This document shows positions 32,804 through 43,098 of a stretch of 64,000 nucleotides of DNA, in pieces. The notes beneath the pieces were generated by a model that saw only the letters and a list, made by a program, of their open reading frames with translations, ran no database searches and had not been told where the DNA came from. A program made the translations under genes and the position numbers. Position 1 is the first letter of the stretch. Every line of letters begins with the position of its first letter. Source of the DNA: Parelaphostrongylus tenuis (lineage: Eukaryota > Nematoda > Chromadorea > Rhabditida > Metastrongylidae); assembly GCA_019055375.1 (NCBI GenBank), contig JAHQIW010006926.1, positions 1-64,000 of the forward strand. The letters run 5' to 3'.

Positions 32804-33399
32804 GGTTGCGTAAACAGTTCTGATAATTTATTAGAGACTTCAACAGTAAAATTCTACTGCATAAACAAATGAATTTTTTTCTTGGTACGTCGCACAAGAC
32901 CGGAGACCGTTCCCATTTAGGTACAAGTAAGTCACTACTCAAAAGACTGTCATGACAGACATTGACGCAATTTTTGGCGAGCTAAGTGAAGCATGAATTC
33001 TCCATTGTTGGGTGAACATCCGCGATTTGGGCGCTATAAAAATGCAGGAAAAGCCGCTGCATAGCACAACGAAGACGGGAAGCGTTGGAACGCCAACGAT
33101 ATAGCCGTTGTGATCATTTTAATATACGAAACGACTGCTGAGACTGAAATGTCTAACGAAAGGATGAGCAAATTGAGATTGTAGACGCAGAACAGTATAG
33201 AAAACATGGGGATACTGAACATTGCGTTGAAGGAAGAAAATATCGTAAATCCAGATATGCGGGCGTATTGATGCGGAGTGAATGGTTGTTGAAACAAATC
33301 AATTCATCAAATTGAATCCGAAATCGGGTTTATTTGACCAATATTTTAACGAGAAGCCAGAAAGTTTGTAAAGCGCTCTCAAAGTTGCTTACTTATGCC
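32804..33399. other. No confident gene
   Basis: The minus-strand ORF at 33034-33297 is hydrophobic (LFCVYNLNLLILSLDISVSA) and could be a membrane-protein exon remnant, for instance of a chemoreceptor. Composition alone could produce it, and no splice partner is seen. Confidence 0.25.
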
Positions 33400-34430
33400 T
33401 CTACACATTTACGATGTCGCTTGCAAATTTGTCCAGCGATGCTCGCACACATTTCCACTGAAATTTTGTCTCAGGTGCTTGTCAAAATCATTTTTATCGC
33501 GTCTACGCTAACTACTAGCCAAGACTTTTCCTCCAGTGTAGACCACAAAGTAATTCAGTGGGTTGAGACCTGGCGAGTTTGATGGTCCGATGCTCGTCCT
33601 TGCTCCATAAGCCTGGAAGCAGCTCTTGACTGATGGCAATCGTTGAACGGGCCGAATGCGCAAGAGGCCAGTTTTGATGAAGCGTGAATCTGCTGTCGTC
33701 AAGGTACTAATTACTCTAAGGCTTCAATATGCTCCGTAAAGATTGCTGCTGATAACTGGCAAAACTGTTTTTGACGTTTCTGTTGATGAAGATCAACAGC
33801 GTCTTGGCGGTGGCGCAGATGCCAACCCAGACCATCACAAAAGCCGATAGTGACTGCGCCTCATGGTTTTTGCTACTGCGATTTTTTCTGACTCTTCTTG
33901 AGAAGTTGCCGTCGATTTTGATAGTTGTGGAATGGTTCAACTGTGAATATCTTTTCGTCCGTGACAAACACCTTTAAAAAACAAGAAACAATTATCAAAC
34001 GAGGCATATGACTAGCTTTTGAAAGAAGCTTTTCCTTCATTTTTTTTGTCCCGAAAGTGAAAACGAGCGATCGCGTAGCTGCGGCTGCTTCGGCTAATTT
34101 CTGGCAACCTTTCAGACTATCCACTCGCTGATCCCAACCTTCGCGAGCATGTTTGCACGTTGAGCGCTTCGGATTTCGTTGAATTTGGCAGCGGATCCTC
34201 TGAATATTTTTTGCAATAGAAGAGGTGGTTAGACGACCTTTCTGAGGACAAACTCAATCCCTCCAATCTCTTTGAAACCTTTACATCTCTGTAAACACTT
34301 GCTTGTTTGAAAATTTTCAACAGTGTCGGCCGTTTTCGTCCGTCTTTTGCAATTCAGCTACTGCGGTACGCTCATTTTTACGATCCGTAATTTGAGCATA
34401 TTGAAATCAGACAAATAACTGGAGCAGGTT
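33400..34430 (-). pseudogene. mariner transposase pseudogene
   Basis: Reading the minus strand from 34430 down: an N-terminal DNA-binding remnant (GIEFVLRKVV near 34240, RSAQRANMLAKVGIS near 34150), then VFVTDEKIFTVEP (first catalytic D region, near 33950), VMVWVGICATAKTLLIFINR (near 33830) and SNSPGLNPLNYFV (near 33560). Mariner transposases cut and paste DNA with a DD34D triad; the last D normally sits in SPDLNP and is G here. Multiple frameshifts and stops break it. Length of about 1 kb fits a whole mariner gene. I could not locate matching TIRs. Confidence 0.85.
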
Positions 34431-34537
34431 CAGGGCCAAAATTGTCAAGAAATTCGATGAAATTATCACAATTAGGAAAACGTCATATCAATGCTAGAAC
34501 TAACAAAATACAAAACTATCAGACCTTTCCGCGCACC

Positions 34538-34602
34538 CTGTGTATATATATATATACACAAATGTGTATATGTACATATGTATATAAATATATTTATACT
34601 TC
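34538..34602. repeat. TA/CA-rich microsatellite
   Basis: TATATA, CACAAATGTGTATA and ATATATTTATA elements in a row. Confidence 0.75.
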
Positions 34603-34611
34603 GACTTAGTA

Positions 34612-34865
34612 GAGGTCTATTAGTACAGCGAAACATAGGCGAGATGAGAAAAAGGACACGTGGTGGTATGAAACATGAGGTTATTTTGGATTTTGCAGCC
34701 TTATGAAAGAGGAATTATAAAAAACCGGTAGAGCATTGTTGAAGCCAGAGATCTAAGTTTTTGAATGATTACTAGCGCTCTTATGAAAATTTCCTGTCCA
34801 GCGAATCAGACTGGTCTTTCATTTGTCACCGTATAGCAAATAAGTACCGTTTATAAAAGCAATTT
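34612..34865 (+). mobile_element. Long-TIR element, right arm only
   Basis: It contains GCGAAACATAGGCGAGATGA, GAAACATGAGGTTATTTTGG, TTTTGAATGATTACTAGC, GTCTTTCATTTGTCACC and the tip AAATAAGTACC. Confidence 0.65.
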
Positions 34866-35217
34866 TTTCAATAAAACATTTCAATACTCTGATCTCTCTT
34901 ATTTTTTCAAACATCTGTTTTTGTGCTTACATCTGTGATACAATTCACTCATCTCATACTCAATTCTTCATCAAGTCTTTGTACAAGTCACGTCAACTCT
35001 ATACGGCAGAAAATGCACGGGAGTGCAACTCTTGCCGTAACCACAGTGCACAATGATTCCAAAAGAATGGCAAATTTATTTGCTTTAGGATGAAATTTTT
35101 CAATGAAACTCTAGACGATATCAAACAATTGTTGTGCAAGTATCCGTTCTAGGACATTTGTAGCATACAAAACTCTGGTGAAGGTGTTTTTGATTTTCAC
35201 ATTTTATTCCTTCACAG
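34866..35217. other. No recognised feature
   Basis: AT-rich. The end (ATTTTATTCCTTCACAG) is a good splice acceptor for the exon-like unit that follows. Confidence 0.4.
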
Positions 35218-36287
35218 GCCGCACTGACGCAGTACACAAAACAAAAAGAACGAAACATATTACGAAAAGCTCCACAATTATTTTCGGCAACCGGTAGGTG
35301 ATTTTATCTGGTTTCTTGACTACGGAAAACCAAGCACGTCACTTGACATGTTCATATCAATACAAATATATTCAAGATACAAAATATCAGCAGATGATGT
35401 AGAGTGATGTGCAAAACTTCCCTCAGACGGAACTAGATCCCTCACGTTATCCTATCTGGGTTTTGAACTTTTGAACATTACTCCACATCATTAGATCTAT
35501 CTGTAGTCGCACCACATCTAGAAGGGTAAATTGAAAAGAATTCTATTAACAGATGAGTTTCTGAATTCGACATCTACCATACTTTTACAGTCCGGCTGGT
35601 GCGATGCACAGAAACAAAACAACTGGAACATGCTACAAAGTGTTCCATAATTGTTTTCGACAAGAGGTAGGTTTTTTTTCTTATTCTGTCACATGGCTAT
35701 GAAATCTAATAACGCCACCTTATGTGTCCCAATAAATAACAGTTCATTCGAGCTCTAAAGTACTGGCAGATGGATTTTTGAATTTGACATTTCCACTTTT
35801 ACCGTCCACGTTAATGCGGTGCACGCCAACATAAAGAGTGGAGCGTGCCCCAAAGCTCCATGTCTTGAGCACCCGGTAGGTAATTTTTATTCTGTCACAT
35901 GATGATGAAATCTAATCACGTCGCCTTATATGTCCCAATAGATGCTACTTCATTCAAGCTCTAAAGTACTGGCAGATGGATTTCTGAATTTGACATTTCT
36001 ACTTTTACCGTCCACGTTGATGAGGCGCACGCCAGAAAGGAATAGGGCATGCCCAGAGTGCTCCATAATTGTTTTGGGCACCCGGTAGTAATTTTAATTC
36101 CGTCACATGATCTGAAATTTGACCACGTTACTATAGGTTTCTGTATAAGTATAACTCCGTTAAAGATTCAATGCGGGCGAGTTCTCGACCTTGACATTTC
36201 TACTTTTAGAGTCCACGTTTCGGTGCGGTGAACAGAGGAAGAAGAATAAGCTGCTATGAAGCACCCCACATGTGTGCCTATTTTGTG
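35218..36287 (+). pseudogene. Five tandem exon-like units (76-bp cassette, about 205-bp period)
   Basis: Units at 35218-35293, 35591-35666, 35805-35875, 36011-36084 and 36212-36287 align with each other. The first two have proper acceptors (TTCACAG, TTTTACAG) and GTAGGT donors; the third and fourth have ACCG instead of ACAG; the fifth has TTTAGAG and GTAGGT. The intervening sequence also repeats (GAATTTGACATTTCTACTTT, CTCTAAAGTACTGGCAGATG). Open frames: unit 1 reads DAVHKTKRTKHITKSSTIIF; unit 2 reads GAMHRNKTTGTCYK before an indel. Units 4 and 5 contain stops. Because 76 is not a multiple of three, joined units would shift frame, as in mutually exclusive cassettes; decay suggests a dead gene. 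Family unknown. Confidence 0.5.
35395..35560. repeat. tRNA-derived repeat family B inserted between exon-like units
   Basis: GAGTGATGTGCAAAACTTCC...CAGACGG is the family B marker. It explains why the first two exon-like units lie 373 bp apart while the others lie about 205 bp apart, so the insertion came after the duplication. Confidence 0.6.
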
Positions 36288-36587
36288 GTAGGTCATAATT
36301 ATTTTACTACATGGCACTCAATACTCTAGACTTCGCTCTATGTGCCCAAATCTAGGCGCCTTTTTTCTGTTATATAATCTCTGATCCTCTGCGCATGGAC
36401 GCGATAAGTCAAACCCTGTGAGAAACTTTTTGTAACCTAGTTGTGGTTAGTAGATTAGTGGAACATCTTATTCCACAAACTTATCCACTATTTGTGCTGC
36501 TTGGGAATAGTTATTGAGTTTCTTTTGATTGTTCACCTCCTCAGCCCCGTCTATTCTACACAACCTCTATGCATTTCTCTCTTACAG

Positions 36588-36999
36588 TCTTTGGAACATA
36601 TCTGACTCACGTGCGACAAAATTCAAGGACACTATCACCTTCAGGTAGAACATATATAGAGTGATGTTTTGTCTTTTTCGTGTGTTTGCTATTTCAGATA
36701 TATCTAGAAGAATACGCAGCCATGCTGACATTATCGTAAAGATCGTAAAGAAGACAGATCATCACTCAACACCAGCGGCTCTTATCACTCAAGCAAGATG
36801 AGCTATGATTCCACTCCTCATCATGAAGACACTGTGAAGATAGTTTATCTATGATGTGGGCTGTTGTTTTTCAGATTCTCAAGAATGTTCAGAGCCTTAG
36901 AGAGATCGTTACGTCAGAGCCATGCACGTGTTTCGGAGCTCTCGCCCTCCTCGCCACTGGCCCACCACACTACACTGAGCACTGCATTAGAGCAAACAG
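36588..36999 (+). pseudogene. Possible exons of an unrecognised gene
   Basis: Two or three exon-shaped segments. 36588-36644 is flanked by CTTACAG and GTAGAA (reads LWNISDSRATKFKDTITF). A segment starts at 36698 after ATTTCAG (ISRRIRSHADIIVKIVKK). 36875-36999 is flanked by GTTTTTCAG and GTAGGC (reads ILKNVQSLREIVTSEPCTCF, open throughout). Phases do not join cleanly between the first two, so this may be remnant of the gene represented by the tandem units upstream. No domain recognised. Confidence 0.35.
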
Positions 37000-37000
37000 G

Positions 37001-37864
37001 TAGGCGTGTTTCTCAACACGTTAAGATCCACGTTGCAATTGTGCGCGGCGCACAGCGAATCGACGACCCCAGCTCGTTACGATGACAATGTGGCAGTTTC
37101 CCAATGAAATTTTGATTCTTGTTATCACCAAAGGAGTTTCAGTAAAAAAATAAGCTATAATAAAAGAGACTTCAATAAGAATTTATGAGGTTGGAACATG
37201 TCAAAACAATCATAAAACAACAAAATGTTTTCTAAGAGTGATACTGCACATTTTAATGCGATGCGATTTCAGCAATAATTTGGAAAATTTTTCGAAAATA
37301 CTTTAAAAGTTGAAGCTTTTGCAGAATTGTAAAAGAGACTTTACTGTACTATCTTATGAGTGAAAACTTTTAATAAATCCACTTGAACTTTATATGAATG
37401 TCGTTCCATCGCCATAACCTGAAAATCCTGCTAATGCTTTTTTCTAAGCAACTTATTTTTTTAGAGTGGAAACCTAGATGATAACAATAAACTCATAGTT
37501 CGGTTCTTATGGAACGATTTCATGCTTTCTCAATTACAGTTATCCACATTTCACTCACGTCGTCATTCATTTCCTGTATGTAGAGCAATCACCTCTATTC
37601 ATTGCTTCGAGTAGGTGTCCGTAATCAATTCAAAATAATATCGCAGTATCATAAATCACGCTAACAGTATGTACTTCCAAATAAAAATTAATCAAAACCA
37701 TCACTTTGATGGTAAGCTACAGGGCAATGGATAGTTCGTTAAGAATAGTGTAGTACACTGCGTGCGATGCCACTAAGCCTTCCCCAATTTTCCGTTATCA
37801 GCGCATTTGAGGAGTTGGGACCTTTACATAATGTAGAAGTTACTTTGTTCTATCCTTTCAGCGA
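37001..37864. other. No recognised feature
   Basis: AT-rich sequence without ORFs of note. Confidence 0.4.
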
Positions 37865-38165
37865 GAGAGCATGTGACGTTGTGGTAATAGATGCTCTGCG
37901 TCGCACACAAGGTCGATGGTTCGATCTCGCTCTTATGGCTCACAAAGTCATTCATCCCTCCGGGATTGGTAGATTTGTACCGGATTGATCGCAGACTTGT
38001 TTGGGAGGTTAAGCAGCACTCACTCTATTCTGCGAAAGTCCATTGCAAGTTTTCGTAAAAGCCAGATGTGCATTCAATCACCTCACCCGAAGTTAAAAAT
38101 TGGAGACGAATGCATGGCTTATCTCAGGGATTGATCAACACCGAGAGCTTTGTCCTTCATCCTTT
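37865..38165 (+). mobile_element. tRNA-derived SINE, family C
   Basis: The head is GACGTTGTGGTAATAGATGC with B-box-like GATGGTTCGATCTCGC; the body has CATTCATCCCTCCGGGATTGG and AAGCAGCACTCACTC; the tail is GATTGATCAACACCGAGAGC followed by TTTGTCCTTCATCC. Moderately diverged. Confidence 0.8.
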
Positions 38166-39020
38166 TATGCTTTGAGAGCTATAAGTATTTTCATCATCTT
38201 GGGTTGCGCTATGAACAGATTTATCGAGGCAACATTTGCCACTGTACAAGGGCGCTGACTCAGGTGTTCTATGCATTCCTTTATACTTGATTAGTCTCAA
38301 TAGTAACTATTGTACTTTGTAGGGTTCCAACCTCTCACAATAACTTCAGCATATTCATCTGTAGCAGGTTGCACCTGCCCATAAGTACCTGTGCGCCCTG
38401 GTCTGCTATCTGCTGCCAATGGATATCATTAGTCCTTATCCATGAGAGTATTTCGCTTCTGCATAGCATGCTCGCAGTGCCGGAGGGGAGATCGGTAATG
38501 AAACTGATGACAGCCTGGAAGACAGTGCATCTGTCACAGCTACTGGGTTATGTAATGCTCTCTCACCTAAATCCCTTCCCTTTGACAACGACAGAAACGT
38601 GTTCAAAGCGACCTAATGCTCACATGCAGGGAGCTGTCCAACTTTTATGAATTGTTCCTGATCAAATATTACGAGGTGTATGAAGGGAAGGCAAATATGT
38701 GTGACGAATAGAAGAGAGCTGAATCGAAAAAGGCTATAGAGTAGTGCTGTGAAAAAGGGTGCAAACGTTATGAGTGGAGAGTTTTTAGCATATTTTTGAT
38801 CAATGTGATTGCCCAAGTTTTTGACCGTTGAATAATTGTTTCTAGCAAAGTATTCACGACATTTAAGAAATAGGAAATCAAAGTGATGAAAATGTGGGAA
38901 ATGGGCTTTTTAAATCTACGTTTGCAAAGTTTTTGAACCAAAGAGAAAACTACACCTAAAAGGTTTTGCCGTCCCAGGTATACACCATTTCAAAAAGAGG
39001 AATTTTTGGGATTACCTGTA
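38166..39020. other. No confident gene
   Basis: A GC-richer patch at 38369-38650 has an open frame beginning MHLPISTCAPWSAICCQW, possibly an exon or an old element; not recognised. The rest is AT-rich. Confidence 0.3.
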
Positions 39021-39600
39021 TCACCTGTAGTCCCGTCGATCGTCGAGTGACTTGAGCGGGCACCGGCAGCACTTCCATTTTTCCCTATTTCGCGTGCAGG
39101 AGTAGCTCAGTGGGTCCTCTTTGCTCTAGGGATTCGCTGAGCATCATATCTTTCTTCTATGATTTCGTGGAGAAATCAGACAATGGGGTCGGCGGACTTC
39201 CTGTGGAGCGCTCGATACCCAGAGGAATCCAGTCGGTAACGGCTGTCGTCCATCGGTTGTCGTTAAAGCGCATCACGTGATCGGCTCACTTTATTTTTGA
39301 TATCTTGGCGTGTAGAACGGCGTCTTTGATTCTCGATCTTTGACGTAGGTCGGAACTTTGAAGCAGTTCTCTCATTTGCGAGATACGGGCTATGCCTAGC
39401 ACCGACATTTTGACTGCGCGTTCAATAACGCCAAGTGACTTTCATTCTGCTTAGGTAGCGACCACGTTCCTGTTGCGTACGTTAGGGCCGGGATAATAGA
39501 CGAGTCGGAAAGGTGGGACACGGAGCCGGACGTTCTTTGTCTTCTAAAATACATCTTCTATGCTCTTAAATGCTCCTCAAGCCGCTCGTTTCCTCCTGCT
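39021..39600 (-). mobile_element. RTE LINE 3' fragment, minus strand
   Basis: Reverse complement of the last 580 bp of the LINE: the tail TCACCTGTAGTCCCGTCGAT at the left, and AAGCCGCTCGTTTCCTCCTG (the RRKRAAWG segment) at the right. 5'-truncated. Reading frames are broken. Confidence 0.87.
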
Positions 39601-40056
39601 TTTTTGGGATATAAGCATTTTTCAAAAGAAATTCGCTTATAGAACTCTCTCCAAAAATATTCAATCTTTTCGTGACGGTAAAGTATGCTTAGAATACAAA
39701 ATCCATTTTCTGAGATTGAACAAAGTTCGCGGTGGTTTTAAAACAACACATTCTTAGAGCAAAAAATTAGAAGGATAAATCTCTTCGCGTCAATGAATCT
39801 TTGAGGGATGCGTCATACAATCGTCCGCAAATTGTATTCTCGTTTGAGGTGAATGAATGAATGTCTGGCTTATCGCAGTATCTTTTTCACAAGGCTTGAC
39901 ATCAATAGTTTTGAATCGAGTTCTCACATATCTTGCAGTGATAAAACAAATCTATTGGCGCAAATAAAAACAACCTATACCTATGCTATGTCATAAGCTA
40001 CACATGATGGGATAGAGGAAAGCTTCTGCAAAAACCAAATAATTAAAACGACTTTT
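39601..40056. other. No recognised feature
   Basis: AT-rich flank of retrozyme copy B. Confidence 0.4.
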
Positions 40057-40120
40057 ATGCCTTGCAATCATTTTTGAGCTACGCATGTCAGTGGTCTGTC
40101 AAATAGGGCTGACTTATAGA

Positions 40121-40163
40121 GCCCGATACACGTGTTTCGATCTTGCGATCTCGTCAGTCGGGC
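40121..40163 (-). ncRNA. Type I hammerhead ribozyme, copy B (perfect stems)
   Basis: Minus strand: stem I GCCCGA (40163-40158) pairs perfectly with TCGGGC (40126-40121). The core is CTGACGA (40157-40151); helix II is GATC-GCAA-GATC (40150-40139); GAAA is at 40138-40135; helix III is two pairs around ACGT; U16.1 is opposite 40128 and H17 = A opposite 40127. Predicted cleavage follows the GTA triplet between 40127 and 40126. Every invariant core position of the family is present. This is the copy most likely to self-cleave. Chance formation of all parts is very unlikely, and three sister copies share it. Confidence 0.93.
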
Positions 40164-40242
40164 AGTTACCCTTTCTAGTCTTTTGCTGATCTCTGTGGGT
40201 GCTTCAGTCCCCACACTAAGAGTTAGCGACGACGAACGCTTT

Positions 40243-40283
40243 ACACTCTATGTTTAGTGAAAAACTCACTAAACACAGAGAGT
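40243..40283 (-). ncRNA. Conserved hairpin in retrozyme unit B
   Basis: Arms 40243-40260 and 40266-40283 pair around a 5-nt loop. Compared with copy A, two C-G/G-C pairs became T-A/A-T, a T-G pair became T-A, and a mismatch became C-G. Confidence 0.7.
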
Positions 40284-40395
40284 TATACGCTCGATCATTC
40301 GTGGCTAGTATATTCAATATATCATAACTTTCGTTTCGAGTGTTTTCTTAAGACCACAGCTCAAAATTCAATATGCCTTGCGATCATTTTTGAGC

Positions 40396-41237
40396 CCGTT
40401 CTTAATATATTTACCAGTCAACATTCTGATTATTTTGATCATTACAAGAGAGCGAGAAAGCTCCAGTGATGAGGAACAGCAAAAGAAATGGGGCACTTAT
40501 CGGAGGAATACCGCGAAGAGAAGGCCTATTATGTAATCTTTCAATTTATTAGCAATATCGAACAACATTTGACAAAAAACCAAAAATTTCTGCAGTGCAT
40601 ATTTCTCCCGAGGAATAAAATAAAATGAATGAGAACATGGAGTTAATCAAAGTTATAAAGATGCTTGAGTTGGAATAGGCTAAACTGACCCATTACCAAG
40701 GCTTGACCATTGATGACTGATATGATGAGATAGCGTCCAGTTACGCATACGGTAGGGATTATTTTAACATAGTTTGCAAGCCTGAAATTGTATAAAAGTG
40801 CTCTCGGAAATACGGACAGTTCATGGAATGTTGAAAATAATACCTGATGATTCATCAACGGATCATTATGAATGGACTCCTACCGATTATTAACCACTCT
40901 TTCGTTTGGGTAAAACTCTTCTGTCTATAATCACGTGGTCCCAGTTTTTGACATCTGGAAATTCTATGGTTTTTCCTTGAAAAAAGAGGCATTCAATGGC
41001 TGTAAGATTATGGAAAATGAGGATTGAATAAGTCCTTTATTTTCTTGATTTAGCACAATTGATCGAATTGAGCAAAGTGGATAGATATATTCAAACTGTT
41101 GAAAAATTCTAATCGTACTGTAAGTTTTCATAGCCCTTTCGAATACTATATGTTTTATATCTTCACCGAACAACTGATACACTAACGGCTTGAATTGATG
41201 AGACCGTAAAGGTTCTTAACTTCAAGAAGTATAAGGT
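40396..41237. other. No recognised feature
   Basis: AT-rich with short ORFs only. Confidence 0.4.
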
Positions 41238-41470
41238 TGGACACTAAGTTCTGTCGCATTTCTTTATTATTTTCCTTTGTTTGCAATAAATTTATTTTCC
41301 GGTCTTTTTTTTCTATTGTGTTTGATGTTATTCAGAAGCTCGTAATCTCGAGATCTCGAGATTCTCAAGCCGTCTTACTTTTTGCAGTTGTATAAAAAAA
41401 TTTTTCATTAGGTCGGCAACTAAGTTTTATCGCACTTTCTGTTACTTTTTATTTATTTACAGGAAAATTG
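41238..41470 (+). repeat. Two direct mariner-type terminal sequences
   Basis: AAGGTTGGACACTAAGTTCTGTCGCATTTC at about 41242 (written here as one end, first part AAGGTTGGACACTAAG) and TTAGGTCGGCAACTAAGTTT at 41409 are similar, point the same way, and resemble mariner TIRs of the TTAGGT(T/C)GGC type next to TA. Each is followed by CTTTTTTT/TATTG and a GAGATTCT segment. They may be a tandem duplication of one mariner end. A perfect 20-bp palindrome sits between them (41344-41363). Confidence 0.45.
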
Positions 41471-41555
41471 ACTCTTGGTCTTTTCTATTGCACTTAATAT
41501 CACTCGAAAATTTGTGATTTTGAGATTCTGAAATGTGAACCATTTTAGCAACTAA

Positions 41556-41861
41556 ATAATCATTTTTGAGCCACGCATGTCATGTGGTATGTTGAAGATG
41601 GGCTGACTTATAGAGCTCGATACACGTATTTCGATCTTGCGATCTCGTCAGCCGGGTAGTTACCCATTCTCGTCTTTTGCCAATCTCTGTGAGTGCCCCT
41701 TCCCCGCACTAAGATTTAGCGACGACGAACGTTTCACATTGTATGTCCAGAGAAATTACCACCGAACACAGAATGTTGTACACTCGATTGTTCTTGGCTA
41801 GTATATTTAATACGTCTTATCATTCGTATCAAGTGTTTTCTTAAGACCACAGCTCAAATTT
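41556..41861 (-). mobile_element. Retrozyme-like element, copy C, minus part
   Basis: Minus-strand unit from 41861 (AAATTTGAGCTGTGGTCTT) to 41556 (GGCTCAAAAATGATT), carrying a decayed hairpin (near 41737-41778) and the hammerhead at 41657-41615. At 41861/41862 it is joined to a plus-strand piece of the same element. Confidence 0.82.
41615..41657 (-). ncRNA. Hammerhead ribozyme, copy C (core intact, stems weakened)
   Basis: Minus strand: ACCCGG (41657-41652), CTGACGA (41651-41645), GATC-GCAA-GATC (41644-41633), GAAA (41632-41629), helix III with a T-G wobble around ACGT, U16.1 opposite 41622, H17 = A opposite 41621, then TCGAGC (41620-41615). Stem I has two mismatches and a wobble. The core is unchanged. 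Confidence 0.8.
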
Positions 41862-41960
41862 AGCAGACCACATGACATGCGTGGCTCACAAATGATTACT
41901 TGGCATATTGAAATTTGAGCTGTGGTCTTGAGAAAACACTTGAAACGAATAATATAAGTA
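41862..41960 (+). mobile_element. Retrozyme-like element, copy C, inverted plus-strand piece
   Basis: It reads in sense order: CAGACCACATGACATGCG, GGCTCACAAATGATTAC, then AAATTTGAGCTGTGGTCTTG. The last part (41911-41947) mirrors 41825-41861 with 35 of 37 positions complementary, making a long snap-back hairpin around a 49-nt loop. Confidence 0.75.
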
Positions 41961-43090
41961 TTCTTTTGTACGCAAGCAGAATGGTCACCGCATCTTGCCG
42001 ACTTGTTCTCCCTCACATGCCTTGCAAGATTTTGGGTATATCGTACTCAATCCATTCCAATCGCCGTCTCTATCGTAGTAAGTCATGCTAGTTTGTGTTT
42101 CCCATAGGCTTTCATTCACTCAGTCACGATCTAGCAGGCGCCCCACAACGTTTAGTGGTAATTCAGTCACTGTTACCGACTTCTCAGACTGTCATCCTGA
42201 GCAACCTTTTATGGCTTACCTTTTAAAATAAATAGCAGGATTAACGTGTTCATATTCCATCTAGACTTGTCATTTATAGGCGCCATTTTTTGAGGTTTCC
42301 ATCGCACCTAAAATGTTGAAAATGGCTATTTTTCGCGCCAAGTTTGGAAAATCCTTTTGTGCTCACTTGTTGCATACATTAGTTGTTCTAAATATGTCTC
42401 TTACCAGCGCGTGCTTTCTGTCAGAGAGATAAGAGAAAAGGTGGTGAACTAATATGTTTTTGTTACTCAATTCTCGGTGCCATCTTGCTCAGTTGGCACT
42501 CTCGTATAGGTTGACTTGAACGTCTAGTAATGAGAACCATTGTTCTTTCGGTTTGTTTTGAGTCAATTTTTTGTGTTCTGACTCCCCCGTAAATTCCATA
42601 AATTTCAAAGTGAACGGACGGAAAGAGTGTATGTAAGTGCGGAAGAGTGTATGTAATGTGACCTCACCTCACACCATACGTAGAGAAAATTTTAACTCAC
42701 CTGAACCAGGCACAGTCGCAAGTCGCACATGACTCTGTGCCGCTGGTCTCCAATAATCAGTTGGAAGGCTTCAATGGAACAAAGTGGTGCGTATTTGAGG
42801 AAATGGCTGAATTTTTGAGCTGTGAAGTTTATTTATCGAATTTTTCCCTACTAGAGTTATGAAAGCTCACTGAGTGAAATGTATATGAGTGTGACTTTTC
42901 CAAACATTATAAAACGCTATTCCATCAAAACATCAGTCACCGTTGTGTTTTAGAAATCTTGTTATTACCAAGATCGTGTTTGATCAGTAAAAAGTTCTGA
43001 TGATGTACTTTTCACCACTCATTCATTGTGTTTGTTCCATCAATGACAAAAAGGGATATCTCCATGATTTAATTTGTTAATTAAACTAAA
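41961..43090. other. No confident gene
   Basis: About 1.1 kb without a supported feature. A small duplication, GAGTGTATGTAA, occurs at 42626 and 42645. Confidence 0.4.
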
Positions 43091-43098
43091 GCGTAAGC

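Larger units (their letters stand above)
40057..40395 (-). mobile_element. Retrozyme-like element, copy B (1.07 units, intact ribozyme)
   Basis: Minus-strand copy. The block GCTCAAAAATGAT.GCAAGGCAT occurs at its start (40395-40373) and again at its end (40079-40057), 316 bp apart, so it slightly exceeds one unit. Order on the minus strand: 5' partial, conserved hairpin (40283-40243), TGTGGG/CCCACA mini-stem (near 40210), hammerhead (40163-40121), GCTCTATAAG block. It starts at a different point of the unit from copy A, i.e. circularly permuted. Noncoding; the plus-strand ORF at 40257-40469 is fortuitous. Confidence 0.87.
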
